Below, piece by piece: positions 9,001 to 19,800 of a DNA stretch of 64,000 nt. The stretch comes from Bacteroidota bacterium. Lineage in GTDB: Bacteria > Bacteroidota > Bacteroidia > B-17B0 > Aurantibacillaceae. The translations under genes and the position numbers were made by a program. Below the pieces are notes generated by a model that had not been told where the DNA came from, searched no databases, and was given only the letters and a program-made list of their open reading frames with translations. Each line of letters opens with the position of its first letter. Positions within the stretch are counted from its first letter, which is position 1. The stretch covers positions 62,001 to 126,000 of the forward strand of contig JAJNBG010000001.1 of the NCBI GenBank assembly GCA_021155905.1, written 5' to 3'.

Positions 9001-12000
9001 ATAGTGCGGGTTTTACTCCATAATCTTATTTCGTGCGCGTTACCGTTTAAGAAATTATTGTTAGCAGGCAACGCTTTACCAAATGCCAACTTACCAGATC
9101 CAGTATATTCAACCAGGAAGCTATTGTTTGTACCCGCTAATGAGCCATCCACAAACAGACTCACATCTGAATTTGGATGATCATACACTACAGCATAGTG
9201 GTGCCAATCAGTTGGTAAGGTAATTGGATTTGTAGACAGAGCAATCTGGCTTCCTAAACTAAATTTCAACCTGTTACTATTATCAAAACCAATGCTCATT
9301 TTTTGAACCGCATCAGTCCCCTGACTTATAACAGTTTGCTCAGCACCTGTTGGGTTAAACTTAGCCCAGAATTCAAAAGTGAAAGAACGTTTTTGCAAAC
9401 TTACTCCGCCGGTTACTTCTGCATAATCTGCAGTACCATCAAAATTTAAACTCTCGCTGTGACGAAGTGTTGTGCCATTTAAAACTCCCCTGATATCAAA
9501 AGTAGAATTTGGATTTGAACTTGGTGCATAATTTAAACTACTGATGTCAATCGGTTCATTAAACTGAATCGAGATGTCATCATTTGGATCCAATATACCA
9601 TCTCCCGGCGATGGCGTGCCGAAAGGATGCGGGTTTACACGATCCATTACGCCCTGCAATACTGGTGAATACACCGTAGCATAACTGCCGTCCTTGTTAT
9701 AGCAGCTCGACACACCGCGAATTTCATAGTTGCCGTCAGCATAACTGTTTGGGGTTACGCTCCAGTTATACTGAGTGTATACCTGGTTATTCGGAATGGG
9801 GAACAAGCTATTAGATCCAACAGCCGAAGGGTATTTATAAAATTCCTGAATTTGTAACCATGTACTTGAACTGCTCGGCTTAATTTCAAATCCTATTTTT
9901 TCAAATCCATAATAAGGATGTGCGGAACTTGTTAATGTGCTTGTGTTAACAGCAGCACCATAATTATAATTATAGTCGCCAATAATAACGTTTGCCAGAC
10001 TATTGTTACTATTATTGATAATAAAATTATTAGTTGGTACTGTAATCGCTAAATCTGTACATGTAGGTATAAAATGAACACTTACGTAAGCGGTATCTGC
10101 AATGTCGGAACTACAAGCCGAAGAGAAAATAACCATTAAACTGTCGTATTCAATTTCAACCGGACCTCTCTCGACTGTTAATACTTTATTAACTGATCCT
10201 CCGCTTGGAATATTGAAAACATCATTGGCATTCTGCCCGTCAATTTTTAAAATGGCGCCATTTGGATTACTGGTGCTCTCTACCCTAACCTGTAAATCAA
10301 CACTATTATTTACGGTTAATAAGCTTTGATTGCTCAACTGTAGTTGAAAAGACGCAGCCTGATTTGAGGGAATATTATATTTTGTTGAACTGGTGGAACC
10401 ATCCACAACTATTTCAGGTACTTCACGCTTTATAGTAGCCGGCGCAATGGTTTGAAAACCTGCCTCATTATAGGTGTGTGAACTAATCCATGCTGTTGGT
10501 GCTGATGGATTATAATAATGTAAAACCAATGCATCTTCATAAGGGCACATGGTTTGTCCGCCACGCGTAATAAACACATTACCCATTGGCATACGATATA
10601 CATCAATACTCATTAAATCTCCCGGATCACCGTCCGTTAGTGTATATTGAAAAGTATTTTCAGTTGTTGTATTAGTACTTGTGTTAACGCTACGGGAGTA
10701 ATTTAACGTAGTACCACCTTCAAACTCTCCACCTGTATTTCCAATTTTTGCTTTAACCGTATAAGTGGCAGAAGCATCTAAAGAGAACTCAAAAGACTTT
10801 TCTTCTGAATTTTCAAAAGTGACAGAATAAGAGTTATTTAAAATAGCAGAACCTAACGAGAAATTATCCACTAAAGTACCAGCCATATTATTTACACATT
10901 GGTGTTTTTCTTTTTCATTATCTCTTAAAGCTTCTTTCCATAAACGTATCTGGTTGTTAATGATACGAACCGAGTCTTCTACCTCAACAGGAAGTGTTGC
11001 AGTAGAAACCGAAGGCGGAAATGTGGAATTGTTTATATAAGTAATAACCGTATTGGTTCCTGTAGCATAATTGAATGTGTATGACGGTCCGGTTCTATCC
11101 AGTGTTTTTTCGAAAATAGCTGGGGTTGTTGAAGATGGCGTTGCCCACAATGGATCGTCATTATTAGCGCCAAATTTCGGATCCGAAGCAGAAACAGCAG
11201 ATGTATATCTGGAACCTGCGCGTGTGAAAAAACTTAACCTCAAGGCTTCCAGTGACGGAATAACATTTTCCTCAATCTCATTCTGAGTATAGGAGAACCT
11301 TGTTTTTACTTCTCCCGGAGCCAATGATAAACCAGAAATTTTTGCTAATCTGAATCCGGAAATATTTGGTCCGACACACTCAACCAATGTACAAGTAGAC
11401 GCTGGTCTTAATTCTAAATTGATGGTTGGCCCCATATACCAGTTCCGGGAACGCCCAACAAAAACATCCGCGCTTGCCCCAACGTAATCAGCATCATCCC
11501 TGGTAGAAACCTCATTCATTGTTGTAACCGTTTCGGTATACTGATTTGTTTTACCGCCACTAATGGTTGTTTCCGTCCCTAACTCTACATCTGCCGAAAT
11601 ATCAATTTCAATACCAACACCCAGACCAACTGTTTGTTTCGTTCCTACGGATGTTTCAGCGCTTATTCCCTGTGTTACTCCTCCGCCGTTATAAATGTTT
11701 TCTACTTTGGTGGTTGATGTACCGGAAGACCAGGTTGATGAACTTCCTGATCCCGGAGGATCCCTTAAAATCATATCTATTCTTTCAGGACCAACCGTTG
11801 CAAATCCGGTTCCATCCAATAGACTACCTAAAACATAAGCACGGTACATATTATATCCCGGAGATACTGTTGTCGTCGCATTCGGGCTCAATGAATAGGT
11901 TGGTTGCCCTTCTGGCGTAATGTTAATCTGCATTGCTTTCGTGTAGCTCATGAAATTAGGGGTATAGGTTGCTGTATTTGGTGAACCACAGATAAATGAA

Positions 12001-15000
12001 TAATACGCAACGCCATTGTTTAAAGACACATTAGGATTTGGATCAACGCCGTCAATCAAATTATTAGCAACTGTTACCAAGCCATTCAGTTTAACAGTAT
12101 CAACCATGCTCGGTGTATCAGCATTGGTATATGTTTGAACAGCTGTGATTTTTGCTTTATAATAATTGTTCTGTTTAAATACAGGGAAGCCTAAAGGTCC
12201 CCAATTGGTAGTGGTTGAAGGCACTGCCGAAACCGTAGAAGTAGGTGTTGTTGGTAACGTGATGAACTTTTCTCCAATAAAACGATTACCCAGCGTATCC
12301 GCTAATCCTAATTTCGGGCTGGAATAATGAATGAAATCAATGCGTTTATGGAATTTAACCGAATCAACCTGTATCAATGAATCTCTTTGATTCGTCCCGT
12401 TACCAAGAGTAACAAAAATTGAATCTTTCTCTGTCGTTAAAAAATTAGTGTTTGTTAAGTCGAACGTATTACTTGCAAATTTCAAGGAGTTTGGAACGTT
12501 TATATTAATAGAAACCGAATTACTCATCACATAAGCTTGTGTAATTTTATATTGTACAGGTGGAATATTGAACTCATATTCTCCTGTTGCAGTATTCGTT
12601 ATTACAGACGTCGTAAAACAAGGCGCACCGGTTAATGGTGATGCCAATTCAATATAAGCTTTACCTATATTGTTAATGGACTTCCCAAGATTGGCAATTT
12701 TGTCTCCCTGCACATCCCCGCCAACTACTCGCCCAACTACCTTTCTTAATGTACTGTCCTGAAATATAATTCCTGAAACAGGTGCCTGGAAATTATGCGT
12801 GCCGGTTGCCGGATATCTTCCACCTAAAACCATATCGTGACCAGTCTTTTCGACACTGATATAATGATTACCAATAGGAACAGAAATACTAAATGTTCCA
12901 TTAGCATCTGTTTTTACCTGAGCCCCGCCCGAAATAATGGCGTTACCATCTAATTTTAAAACAGCATCAGAAACCGCGCAGGTTGTTCCCTTATAAAATA
13001 ACGTACCTGTTACAGGAAATGATGAATTGTCGATAAAATCCTGATTATTATAAACGAACGACCCATCGCCAATATAAACAGAACGCGAGTTTGGTGAAAA
13101 CGAATGGGTTGCATAGGATGGAACCAGATTGAAATTTTCACCGGATCCCATATACTGAATACCAGTCGCGATATAATTTCCTAAATTATCTGTTACTCCA
13201 AAATAGCCTAACTGGGAACTTGTCGGTTTGTCTGTACTCCAGTTTACTGATCCCGAAAAAACGCCATGATTTCCATTAAAAAAGTTCCCAACTTTTGAAA
13301 CGTCATAGGCAAATGTTCCAACGGCTTCATTAAAATGCAAATTACATTTGAAATCAGATTCATCGCCGTTTAATATTCGGTTTGACTCAACAGAAATAAC
13401 AGAATCAGATCGTGATTGCCCGATTAAACGAAACTCGTCGATGAAAAAATCTGAGGTTGCATCCCCGAAGACCAAGCTGTTTGCATTATCATCAATGTTC
13501 CCGGTTGCAGCAACAGTTCCCGCAAGTGTGCCGTTGGCAAATAACTTTAAAACAGTACCATTATATACTATAGACACGTGATTCCACTGTGCCGTTGTAA
13601 AGGTTGTTCCCGGAAGATTTATCGTTTTGGCAGTTCCTCCTGTAAAAATTCTCGCTCTCCAGTTACTTGATACATATCCAAAATCAAAAGCATTTGTTTT
13701 GTTTACTATTAAGTTAGTTGCGCCTGAAAACGCGGTTGGTTTCAACCAAAACTCCATTCGCATTTGTGCGCCAGGCTCCAGCTCGACCTTGTCTGTTACT
13801 GTTAATACGCCCGCATTATTAAAATCCAGTGAATTTCCTCCCACAGTGGCCCCACTCTGCTGTATAAACACTTTTGCTCCACCAACTGCAATACCTCCGT
13901 TATACTCAATATGTCCGCTTACTAAGCCTGTCGGATTTCGGAATCCTATATCTGAACTTATGTTACTTAATAAATCTGATCCATTGCAGTTTTTTACGCC
14001 AACAATGGTGTAACGATAAAACACGCGCGCATCAGCGGTGTTATCAATAAACAAAGCGGTTCCGGGACCAGCGGCAGCTATCTGTACCGAATCCGCCGTC
14101 GTTCCTAATTGTTTACGGTAAATTTTGAATACATCAATGTTCAATCCGTTGTTATTACTCCAGCTTAGTTCCACACGATTACTGAAATAACCCTTGGATG
14201 CTGTTAATTTTTTAGTGGATGTAAATGTACTGCCCAAATTTGGTGGAGGCAATGTAGCCGTCGCAGATGTGGTAGAGGTGATTCCGCTTAATACACAATC
14301 ATTAAACGCTCTGACTTTATACGTGTATAAACGACAAGACGCAGCTGAATTATCAATGTAACTGGTTGAGTTTAAGTTTACATCGGTTAAAACAGTATTC
14401 CCTACGTCGTCGGTTCTTACAATTTGATATTTAGTTTCATTATTGGCATTATCTGTCCAACTCAGATCAACTGTATTGGTAACCGTATTCGTAACAGCGG
14501 TGATACCTGTTGCCATTGCAGGATCAGAAGGCGAAATTCCATTACACACTGCATAGGTTGTAGACAGAACAGAACAGGAATTAATAGCATATATCCGGTA
14601 GTAATAGTTTTGACCCCTTGTTACACCTGTATGAGCGTAGCTTCTGCTTCCTCCGGCTAAAGTGTTTGTAAGGGTAGTAAATGTACCGGTAGAAGACATC
14701 GAATAATCTACCCTGAATCTGGCAGGATTAACTCCATTAAAATTCCAGCCAAGGTCAATTTTGTTATTACACTTGTCCGAGGACGCAGTTGGTGAAATCG
14801 GCTCATCCGGTGATGGTTTAACGCTACCTTTTACCGGCGCAGTTGATGGGCTACGGAAATAGGTTTTACCAGACTCTGAAAACGCTACATGTAAAAGTGT
14901 ATAATCGTATTCTACATCCTGTGCCGCCGTCAAATCATCAAAAGTGGTTTGAGTGTCATCTACCATTCCCAGATAAGTGCCATTCCTGAAAATGACAGTT

Positions 15001-15953
15001 TTAATATCTACTTGTCCATCCGATGGAACCGGATTGTATGCATTTGCCCAGGTTAACTGCACCTTTCCGCACAAATCTTTTGAAGCATTCAAGCTTGAAG
15101 GCGCATTATTCATAAAGTTTTCACTGCTATTAAATACCCACTCAAACGTCCTGTCGTGCCCTGTATTAGCGTCCTGAAACATATGAACCCTGAAACCTGC
15201 CGGGTCATCTAACATTTCCGGTGGTAGGTTGACGATATTAATTACAACAACTATTCTACCCGGGGTCGACTCACAAGTTGCTACGCCAGGTAAATTTGCC
15301 CAACGTTGGTTTGCGTGAGTTCTGTCATAGCTACCTGTTAAAGCCTGAACACCGGAAGATATATCAGGATTATAAACTGGATATACGTATGGCGGAGCCC
15401 AGGCTGCGGTTTGTAAATTAAAAGTGCTCAGGTCGGCAGCAACCTGTCTAAAAGTAAGGCCAGAGGTTCCGGCATAATTACCATCATATATTTTTAAATT
15501 ACCATAATTTTTTATGTAGGAATGAAAGGCGGCAGTGTTATCATTACTCGCAAAACCATTCACTGTACAAATACGATCAGTATTTTCAGTGTAATATTTA
15601 TTTGTACCGGGATCGATGAATGAATTGGCATCAAATGATGCGGACCCGGCTCCTCTGTCAGTCCCCATAAATAAATCCATAATATGCACCCATTGGCCAC
15701 GAACCTTAAACCACAGCGTGTTTGTAGGCCATGTGGCGGTACCGTTTTTTTGAACTTCAAAGCCTATTGATAACATTCCCTTTCCTTTTATTAGAAAACA
15801 GGAAGCGTCCGTAGTAACATCCTTACCGCTACCCTGAAAAACTTTTGAGTAATTCAATGCACCCTCGCCCGGTAACTGAGTGATACTCTGCGACCAGGAG
15901 TTATTAGAAATAGCTAATAATAGCGATACAATTAATAAATAAATAATTCTCAT
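6093..15953 (-). CDS. Giant LamG/FN3 exoprotein with type A T9SS sorting domain (3286 aa)
   Basis: A signal peptide ends near SWSQ. Visible modules, in order: an N-terminal domain (to about 280); several fibronectin-type-III-like units (about 290-670); a LamG/concanavalin-like jellyroll (about 720-880); a carboxypeptidase-regulatory-like insert (about 950-1010); a long central part with two alternating polar/non-polar stretches (about 1420-1490 and 1695-1765); two more LamG domains (about 2150-2310 and 2340-2510); and two copies (about 2765 and 3070 onward) of the module also found at the start of the cadherin-like protein. The C terminus (about 3210-3286) is a type A T9SS domain: YPNPFEDDL, VLGKVVY, GMYYIRLSG. 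No catalytic motif was recognised. The likely role is a very large secreted adhesin or matrix protein. A sensor kinase and regulator lie upstream on the same strand. Confidence 0.92.
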   Translation of the reverse strand: MRIIYLLIVSLLLAISNNSWSQSITQLPGEGALNYSKVFQGSGKDVTTDASCFLIKGKGMLSIGFEVQKNGTATWPTNTLWFKVRGQWVHIMDLFMGTDRGAGSASFDANSFIDPGTNKYYTENTDRICTVNGFASNDNTAAFHSYIKNYGNLKIYDGNYAGTSGLTFRQVAADLSTFNLQTAAWAPPYVYPVYNPDISSGVQALTGSYDRTHANQRWANLPGVATCESTPGRIVVVINIVNLPPEMLDDPAGFRVHMFQDANTGHDRTFEWVFNSSENFMNNAPSSLNASKDLCGKVQLTWANAYNPVPSDGQVDIKTVIFRNGTYLGMVDDTQTTFDDLTAAQDVEYDYTLLHVAFSESGKTYFRSPSTAPVKGSVKPSPDEPISPTASSDKCNNKIDLGWNFNGVNPARFRVDYSMSSTGTFTTLTNTLAGGSRSYAHTGVTRGQNYYYRIYAINSCSVLSTTYAVCNGISPSDPAMATGITAVTNTVTNTVDLSWTDNANNETKYQIVRTDDVGNTVLTDVNLNSTSYIDNSAASCRLYTYKVRAFNDCVLSGITSTTSATATLPPPNLGSTFTSTKKLTASKGYFSNRVELSWSNNNGLNIDVFKIYRKQLGTTADSVQIAAAGPGTALFIDNTADARVFYRYTIVGVKNCNGSDLLSNISSDIGFRNPTGLVSGHIEYNGGIAVGGAKVFIQQSGATVGGNSLDFNNAGVLTVTDKVELEPGAQMRMEFWLKPTAFSGATNLIVNKTNAFDFGYVSSNWRARIFTGGTAKTINLPGTTFTTAQWNHVSIVYNGTVLKLFANGTLAGTVAATGNIDDNANSLVFGDATSDFFIDEFRLIGQSRSDSVISVESNRILNGDESDFKCNLHFNEAVGTFAYDVSKVGNFFNGNHGVFSGSVNWSTDKPTSSQLGYFGVTDNLGNYIATGIQYMGSGENFNLVPSYATHSFSPNSRSVYIGDGSFVYNNQDFIDNSSFPVTGTLFYKGTTCAVSDAVLKLDGNAIISGGAQVKTDANGTFSISVPIGNHYISVEKTGHDMVLGGRYPATGTHNFQAPVSGIIFQDSTLRKVVGRVVGGDVQGDKIANLGKSINNIGKAYIELASPLTGAPCFTTSVITNTATGEYEFNIPPVQYKITQAYVMSNSVSININVPNSLKFASNTFDLTNTNFLTTEKDSIFVTLGNGTNQRDSLIQVDSVKFHKRIDFIHYSSPKLGLADTLGNRFIGEKFITLPTTPTSTVSAVPSTTTNWGPLGFPVFKQNNYYKAKITAVQTYTNADTPSMVDTVKLNGLVTVANNLIDGVDPNPNVSLNNGVAYYSFICGSPNTATYTPNFMSYTKAMQINITPEGQPTYSLSPNATTTVSPGYNMYRAYVLGSLLDGTGFATVGPERIDMILRDPPGSGSSSTWSSGTSTTKVENIYNGGGVTQGISAETSVGTKQTVGLGVGIEIDISADVELGTETTISGGKTNQYTETVTTMNEVSTRDDADYVGASADVFVGRSRNWYMGPTINLELRPASTCTLVECVGPNISGFRLAKISGLSLAPGEVKTRFSYTQNEIEENVIPSLEALRLSFFTRAGSRYTSAVSASDPKFGANNDDPLWATPSSTTPAIFEKTLDRTGPSYTFNYATGTNTVITYINNSTFPPSVSTATLPVEVEDSVRIINNQIRLWKEALRDNEKEKHQCVNNMAGTLVDNFSLGSAILNNSYSVTFENSEEKSFEFSLDASATYTVKAKIGNTGGEFEGGTTLNYSRSVNTSTNTTTENTFQYTLTDGDPGDLMSIDVYRMPMGNVFITRGGQTMCPYEDALVLHYYNPSAPTAWISSHTYNEAGFQTIAPATIKREVPEIVVDGSTSSTKYNIPSNQAASFQLQLSNQSLLTVNNSVDLQVRVESTSNPNGAILKIDGQNANDVFNIPSGGSVNKVLTVERGPVEIEYDSLMVIFSSACSSDIADTAYVSVHFIPTCTDLAITVPTNNFIINNSNNSLANVIIGDYNYNYGAAVNTSTLTSSAHPYYGFEKIGFEIKPSSSSTWLQIQEFYKYPSAVGSNSLFPIPNNQVYTQYNWSVTPNSYADGNYEIRGVSSCYNKDGSYATVYSPVLQGVMDRVNPHPFGTPSPGDGILDPNDDISIQFNEPIDISSLNYAPSSNPNSTFDIRGVLNGTTLRHSESLNFDGTADYAEVTGGVSLQKRSFTFEFWAKFNPTGAEQTVISQGTDAVQKMSIGFDNSNRLKFSLGSQIALSTNPITLPTDWHHYAVVYDHPNSDVSLFVDGSLAGTNNSFLVEYTGSGKLAFGKALPANNNFLNGNAHEIRLWSKTRTISEITVTMNKSLSRNQSGLVYNWKMDEADGSVANDDIRSRNATIYGATWEVNPNGNAVQLSSSGNDNIKVSSGNIAINKEMDFTLEFWFNSTQSGISTLFSNGEGIATSADSLDAWTIQKDGTGAIHVYHKGLDFVASTTNYFDGTWHHFALVMQRTGNLSAYLDGNLQNSTQGINFNNLAGSYMYLGAKAVIAGSTTTLSNYYDGKIDEFRLWSTARKSEQVKRDKQNRMLGDEHGLLAYLPFENYTVVMGTPSLTPTFNNQSLETLTVTPQGATALIGQTPTIKLPRPIQSVNYTWSLNNDKIILTTNTSPDQLENVTLDITVKNALDMHGNKMQSPKTWIAYMNKNQVKWQDDQFDFEKTVDSVITFVAPIVNSGGAQKAFTIDGLPNWMTANITSGVIAPNSVQNVTFTIPAGGSIGNFDTEVSVTTDFNFAEILRVNLKVKGISPNWVVDPADFSYSMNVFGQLRIDNVIATNPESKIAAFSNGVICGVANLQYLSAYDRYEVFLNVYNNQITGDSIRFNIYDAESGLTFVNVTPSLMFVENDVVGTVTSPITFVANTEISRDIPLNAGWTWVSFPLKSNKLLSSNSLMTSIAPSNGDISTGISDYDQYDTSLGWIGNISQNGGYFNNQSYKIKKAVADTLVHVGMRLNPDSIQAQINVVPGWNWIGYVSNKNASVSEALGNYNAQTGDLIKSQYEFAYYDNLIGWTGSLTQMKPTLGYMLKSTGTSAFSYPLSTFIGKMASQTDYTVNEASQNIFPFTPELYSNTMSAIITGNICNDALDNGNVAIGAFDNTNTMRGFAYPTLVDNNYKFFLTLYSNSDGETLNVKYFNTTDGLVIATNTVVSFATDAVVGTPSVPFVANVDDSLACHVVEITTGVNESFSESTVGIYPNPFEDDLTLTFNKSVSAKIELLDVLGKVVYSSAIKDKKEFTLNIDRSKTNIAIGMYYIRLSGDVNEQIKVVKTK

Positions 15954-16128
15954 GATGGTTTAATTTTATAATGTTTTAAAAATAATGATTAAGACTATTA
16001 AACGAATAAATCGTGGGGTGAACAACCAAATTTTGTATGTGAACTGCAAAACTATCAAATTCTTTGGAATTCATATTTTTCGGCCAATACAGATTTATCT
16101 TAAAATTATCAGCAATACTGAAAGGCTT

Positions 16129-16806
16129 TTAATCGAATCTGGGTTGATTACCCCGGGAAACGGGGATCTGGATTTCACCAACAAAAACAGCCTTCGTTGA
16201 AGTCTTGGTAATCCGGCTTATGTTAACAATGAATGAACGATGGGTTCTATGAAAAAGTGTTTCCGGAGTATTTTCCCTGAACCACTCCAGCGTGTTTCGT
16301 ATTGTGTATTTTTTTGTATCTGTATAAATATGTATGTAGTTGTCGTCGCTTTGAGCATATAAAATATCATCGACAGATAACTTAATATTTGCATATCCAT
16401 CTTTGAATACCAGGAAGGCTTCTTCTGCACTTTCAAAAGTTGTTTCAACTAAATGAACCGCTGCATAAACATCTATTTGTTTAAAGGGCTTTGTGATATA
16501 ACCTGCCGGCTTGGTGGCCAGGGCTTCCTTTACAATTTCTTTATCCGAATGAGCGGTGATGTAGATAAACGGGATTTTACAGGTTCTGTTTATTTCTTCC
16601 GCTATTTCAATCCCCTCTCGTTCATTCTTCATCCTAATGTCTAACAAAACCAACTGAGGATTAACTTCATTGATTTGTGAGAACGCCTGTTTCCTGCTGT
16701 GTGCCAAAAAAATATTCTGATACCCCAATGTAATTAGTTCGTCTTTTAAAAACTCTGCAATTAAAACTTCATCGTCCACTATTAGTATTTTAAAATCACT
16801 TTTCAT
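16129..16806 (-). CDS. LytTR-type response regulator
   Basis: The 225-residue protein has an N-terminal receiver domain with acidic residues D11, D12 and E13, a phospho-acceptor at D56 (LVLLDIRMK), and the conserved Thr and Lys positions in YITAHS and TKPFK. Its C-terminal half (about 130-225) is a LytTR DNA-binding domain with DILYAQSDDNYIHIYT and FHRTHRSFIVN. LytTR proteins bind pairs of short direct repeats near promoters. The start overlaps the kinase stop by 4 bases (ATGA), so the two are coupled and should form a cognate pair. The giant exoprotein gene begins about 175 bases downstream on the same strand, making the surface locus the obvious candidate target; this is inference from position. 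Confidence 0.94.
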   Translation of the reverse strand: MKSDFKILIVDDEVLIAEFLKDELITLGYQNIFLAHSRKQAFSQINEVNPQLVLLDIRMKNEREGIEIAEEINRTCKIPFIYITAHSDKEIVKEALATKPAGYITKPFKQIDVYAAVHLVETTFESAEEAFLVFKDGYANIKLSVDDILYAQSDDNYIHIYTDTKKYTIRNTLEWFRENTPETLFHRTHRSFIVNISRITKTSTKAVFVGEIQIPVSRGNQPRFD

Positions 16807-19800
16807 TTCTTTTCATAAGGAATTTTAAATGTGTATTTCAGTCCATGGTCGTTTTTATACTCATACTCTGCTTCCATCTGCCGGGAAAAGATATCTATCA
16901 AACGCATACCTAAGCCTGATTGGTCACTACCGTTAAGAATACCTGCGCCATTATCATCAATAATATATAAGACCATTCCTTCTTCTCTATGGTAGGACAA
17001 TGATATTGTTATCGTTGGATTTTTTACATTTTTAAATGCATACTTAATTGAATTGCTGATTATCTCAGAAGTGATCATGCCTATAGCCACGCAATTATTG
17101 ATGTCAAATTTAATGTCTTCAATTGATAATTTAAATTTGATCGGCTCATGGGTATCATAAACCATTTCATTCAGTTTTGATACTAATTCAGCCAGGTATT
17201 CTTTGGTTGAAACATATTCCAGTTTTTCTTTATTGTACAACATCTCGTGTACCAATGACATTGAGTTGATCCTCCTTGAAGTTTCTTTTAACACCGCCTG
17301 ATTCCCTTCATCTTTCACTGCATTAATCTGCATTTTAAGCATGGCAGCTATAAACTGTAAATTGTTTTTGACACGATGATGCACTTCCTGCAATAAGGCA
17401 ATTTGCTCCGCAAGGGACTCTTTTAGTTCAACCGTCCTGGCTTCTACTGTTCGCTCCAGTTTTTCATTTTGTTTTTGCAATACTTTCGTACGTTGCTTTA
17501 TAAAAAACAAGGTCATCATCACCGCTACAATTAAGGCAAATCCTATGAACCACCAAGTTCTATAAAACGGGATTAGGATAATAACAGGAATATGCAATTC
17601 AGTTTTGTTCCACAGGCCATTTAAGCATTGAGCTTTTATTTTGAGTATATAATTACCATAAGGCAAATTATTCAATTTAATCGAACCTTCCTTGATGTAA
17701 TTCCATTCTTTGTCCAAGCCCTCAATAAGATATCCATAAACATGACTGCGGTCTTCCAGATCCAGTAAAGCAACCTCCAGGGAAGCGTTTCTCGTAACGC
17801 CATCCAATACTATCTGATTGTTAGAGTAAAACGTTTTCGTGTGATCCTCCATCAAATTTGTACGTGAATTATAAAGGCTTAAACTATTTACAACAAAAGG
17901 ATAATTCTGTGTATTTTCTTCCTCAAAAAATTCTTTGGGGTTAAACCAGGTTACTCCGTTCATTCCACCAAAATAAATTGACCCATCGAGATCCTTGAAG
18001 CTTGACGTGCGATTAAACTCGTTATGCGATATTCCGTCAATCTCAGTAAATACTTTAGCATGTTTTGTCTTTTTGTTGAACTTTGCCAGGCCAAACTCTG
18101 TGCTTATCCAGAGATTGTCAAAATCATCTTCTTCGATCCGGTAATGTGTAGTTGATAAGAACCCATGTTCAACGCCAAACTGCTCCCATTTATTGATACG
18201 CCTGTCCCAACAATACAATCCATCAAAAGCCGTACACATCCAGTAAAGCCCATTCTCATCAATATGCAAATCGTTTAACTCTTCAGCTAAAAGGCGCTTG
18301 CCGGACTCCTTGTGTTCTTTATTGTAACAATCTTTTATTTCACCTTTTTTATTTATCACATAAATACCATTACTTGAAACAGCCAGGATGTTTCCCTGGT
18401 ATTTAAAAAACTTGTACGTAATATTTGGTTTTCGGAATTTGCCGGTGTCAATCCTATTCAGTGTGTTGTTTGACATATTATAAATTCCAAAACCGTCAGC
18501 GCTTCCAAATAACAGTCGGTTTGTATCGAGGGGGAATAAAGACCAGAACTCGCCAAAGATTGGTGGCTGTTTCCTTTCCTTTTTATTTAATTTTAATTCA
18601 TGCGTTTCAAGATCATTAGCCGCTACCCAGAGTTTATTCCCTGCTTCACAAAACGAAAAATTGTAATAATTTTTTATTACCGTCGTCGTATTGTCTTTTT
18701 TAATTCCGATAAAATCGAACGCAGCAACCAGCAATCCATCCCTGCTCCGATAGAGCCCCCTTGTAGAATTATTGAGTCCAAACGGGATTTGTTCAGACGA
18801 AAATAAATGATGAAATTTCTTTGGTCGAACCGTTACTTTAAGAGCGCCTTCACTGGTGGATATCCAATAATTTCCTATACTATCCCTGAATGCTGATAAG
18901 ATCTGGGCTTTCCTTATCTTTTCATCGCCCGTAGAATCGATCAGTGTAATTAGTTCGTTTTTATTCCTGTATAAATACAGGGACTTATTTCGGAGAAATA
19001 TGACGCCGGTATAATCCATTCTGTTTGTTACATAGTGAACCCGTGTATCAAAAACAAAATCCGGATAAGTTTTATCATTCGGATCAATTTCTTTAATCGA
19101 ATTATAATTTGAAAAATAAAAATATTTTGTTGTAAGGGAATCATTATACCTGATGACATAACCTCCCACGTTGTCTTTATAGCAAAGGGTTGCGCCATAT
19201 CCCAGACGACACATGACGCTACTATCCTCAAATATAAACGCAGCGTGATCGCTCAGGGGCATTGAAAATGAGTAGGGCTCAACAGACGCTTTAATATTTT
19301 GCCCATCCCTGGTAAAGTCAATCGCTTTTATTGCCTTAATTTTCTTTGGCGTAAAATTGTTATGCGCATCTAACCGCCATACTTTCGCGCCTGCAAATGT
19401 CTCGATCTGCAGGTTGTAATATGGCTTTAAAAACCACAGCACTTTTTTTTCATCAGGGTCAGGCCTTACTTCATTAACCTCATTTTCATTAAAAGGACCG
19501 GTCTTATAATGCTCTTTTAGCTTTCTACATTTAAGCGTATTGATGTCTATTACATCAACATGTTCATGAGAAATAGTATATTTTGATTTATCCTCAAAGT
19601 AAGTAACGATAAGGCCCTGCCCTTTATCACTGGTTATCGAACTAATATTATTGTTATATAATCCATCTGTCTGTTGAGTAAGGACTTTAAAGTTCTTACC
19701 ATCGAACCGACACAGACCATTATTTGTGATAAACCACATAAACCCCTTACCATCCTGGGTAACATATCTCACCGTTCTCCCTGGTAAACCATCAACATAG

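Noticed and set aside
11567-11920. 117-codon open frame antisense to the giant exoprotein gene
   Set aside because: It is the reverse of a continuous 3286-codon gene and has no recognisable features.
13575-13580. CACGTG core inside the giant gene
   Set aside because: Only the six core bases match and the flanks do not fit a ParB half-site.
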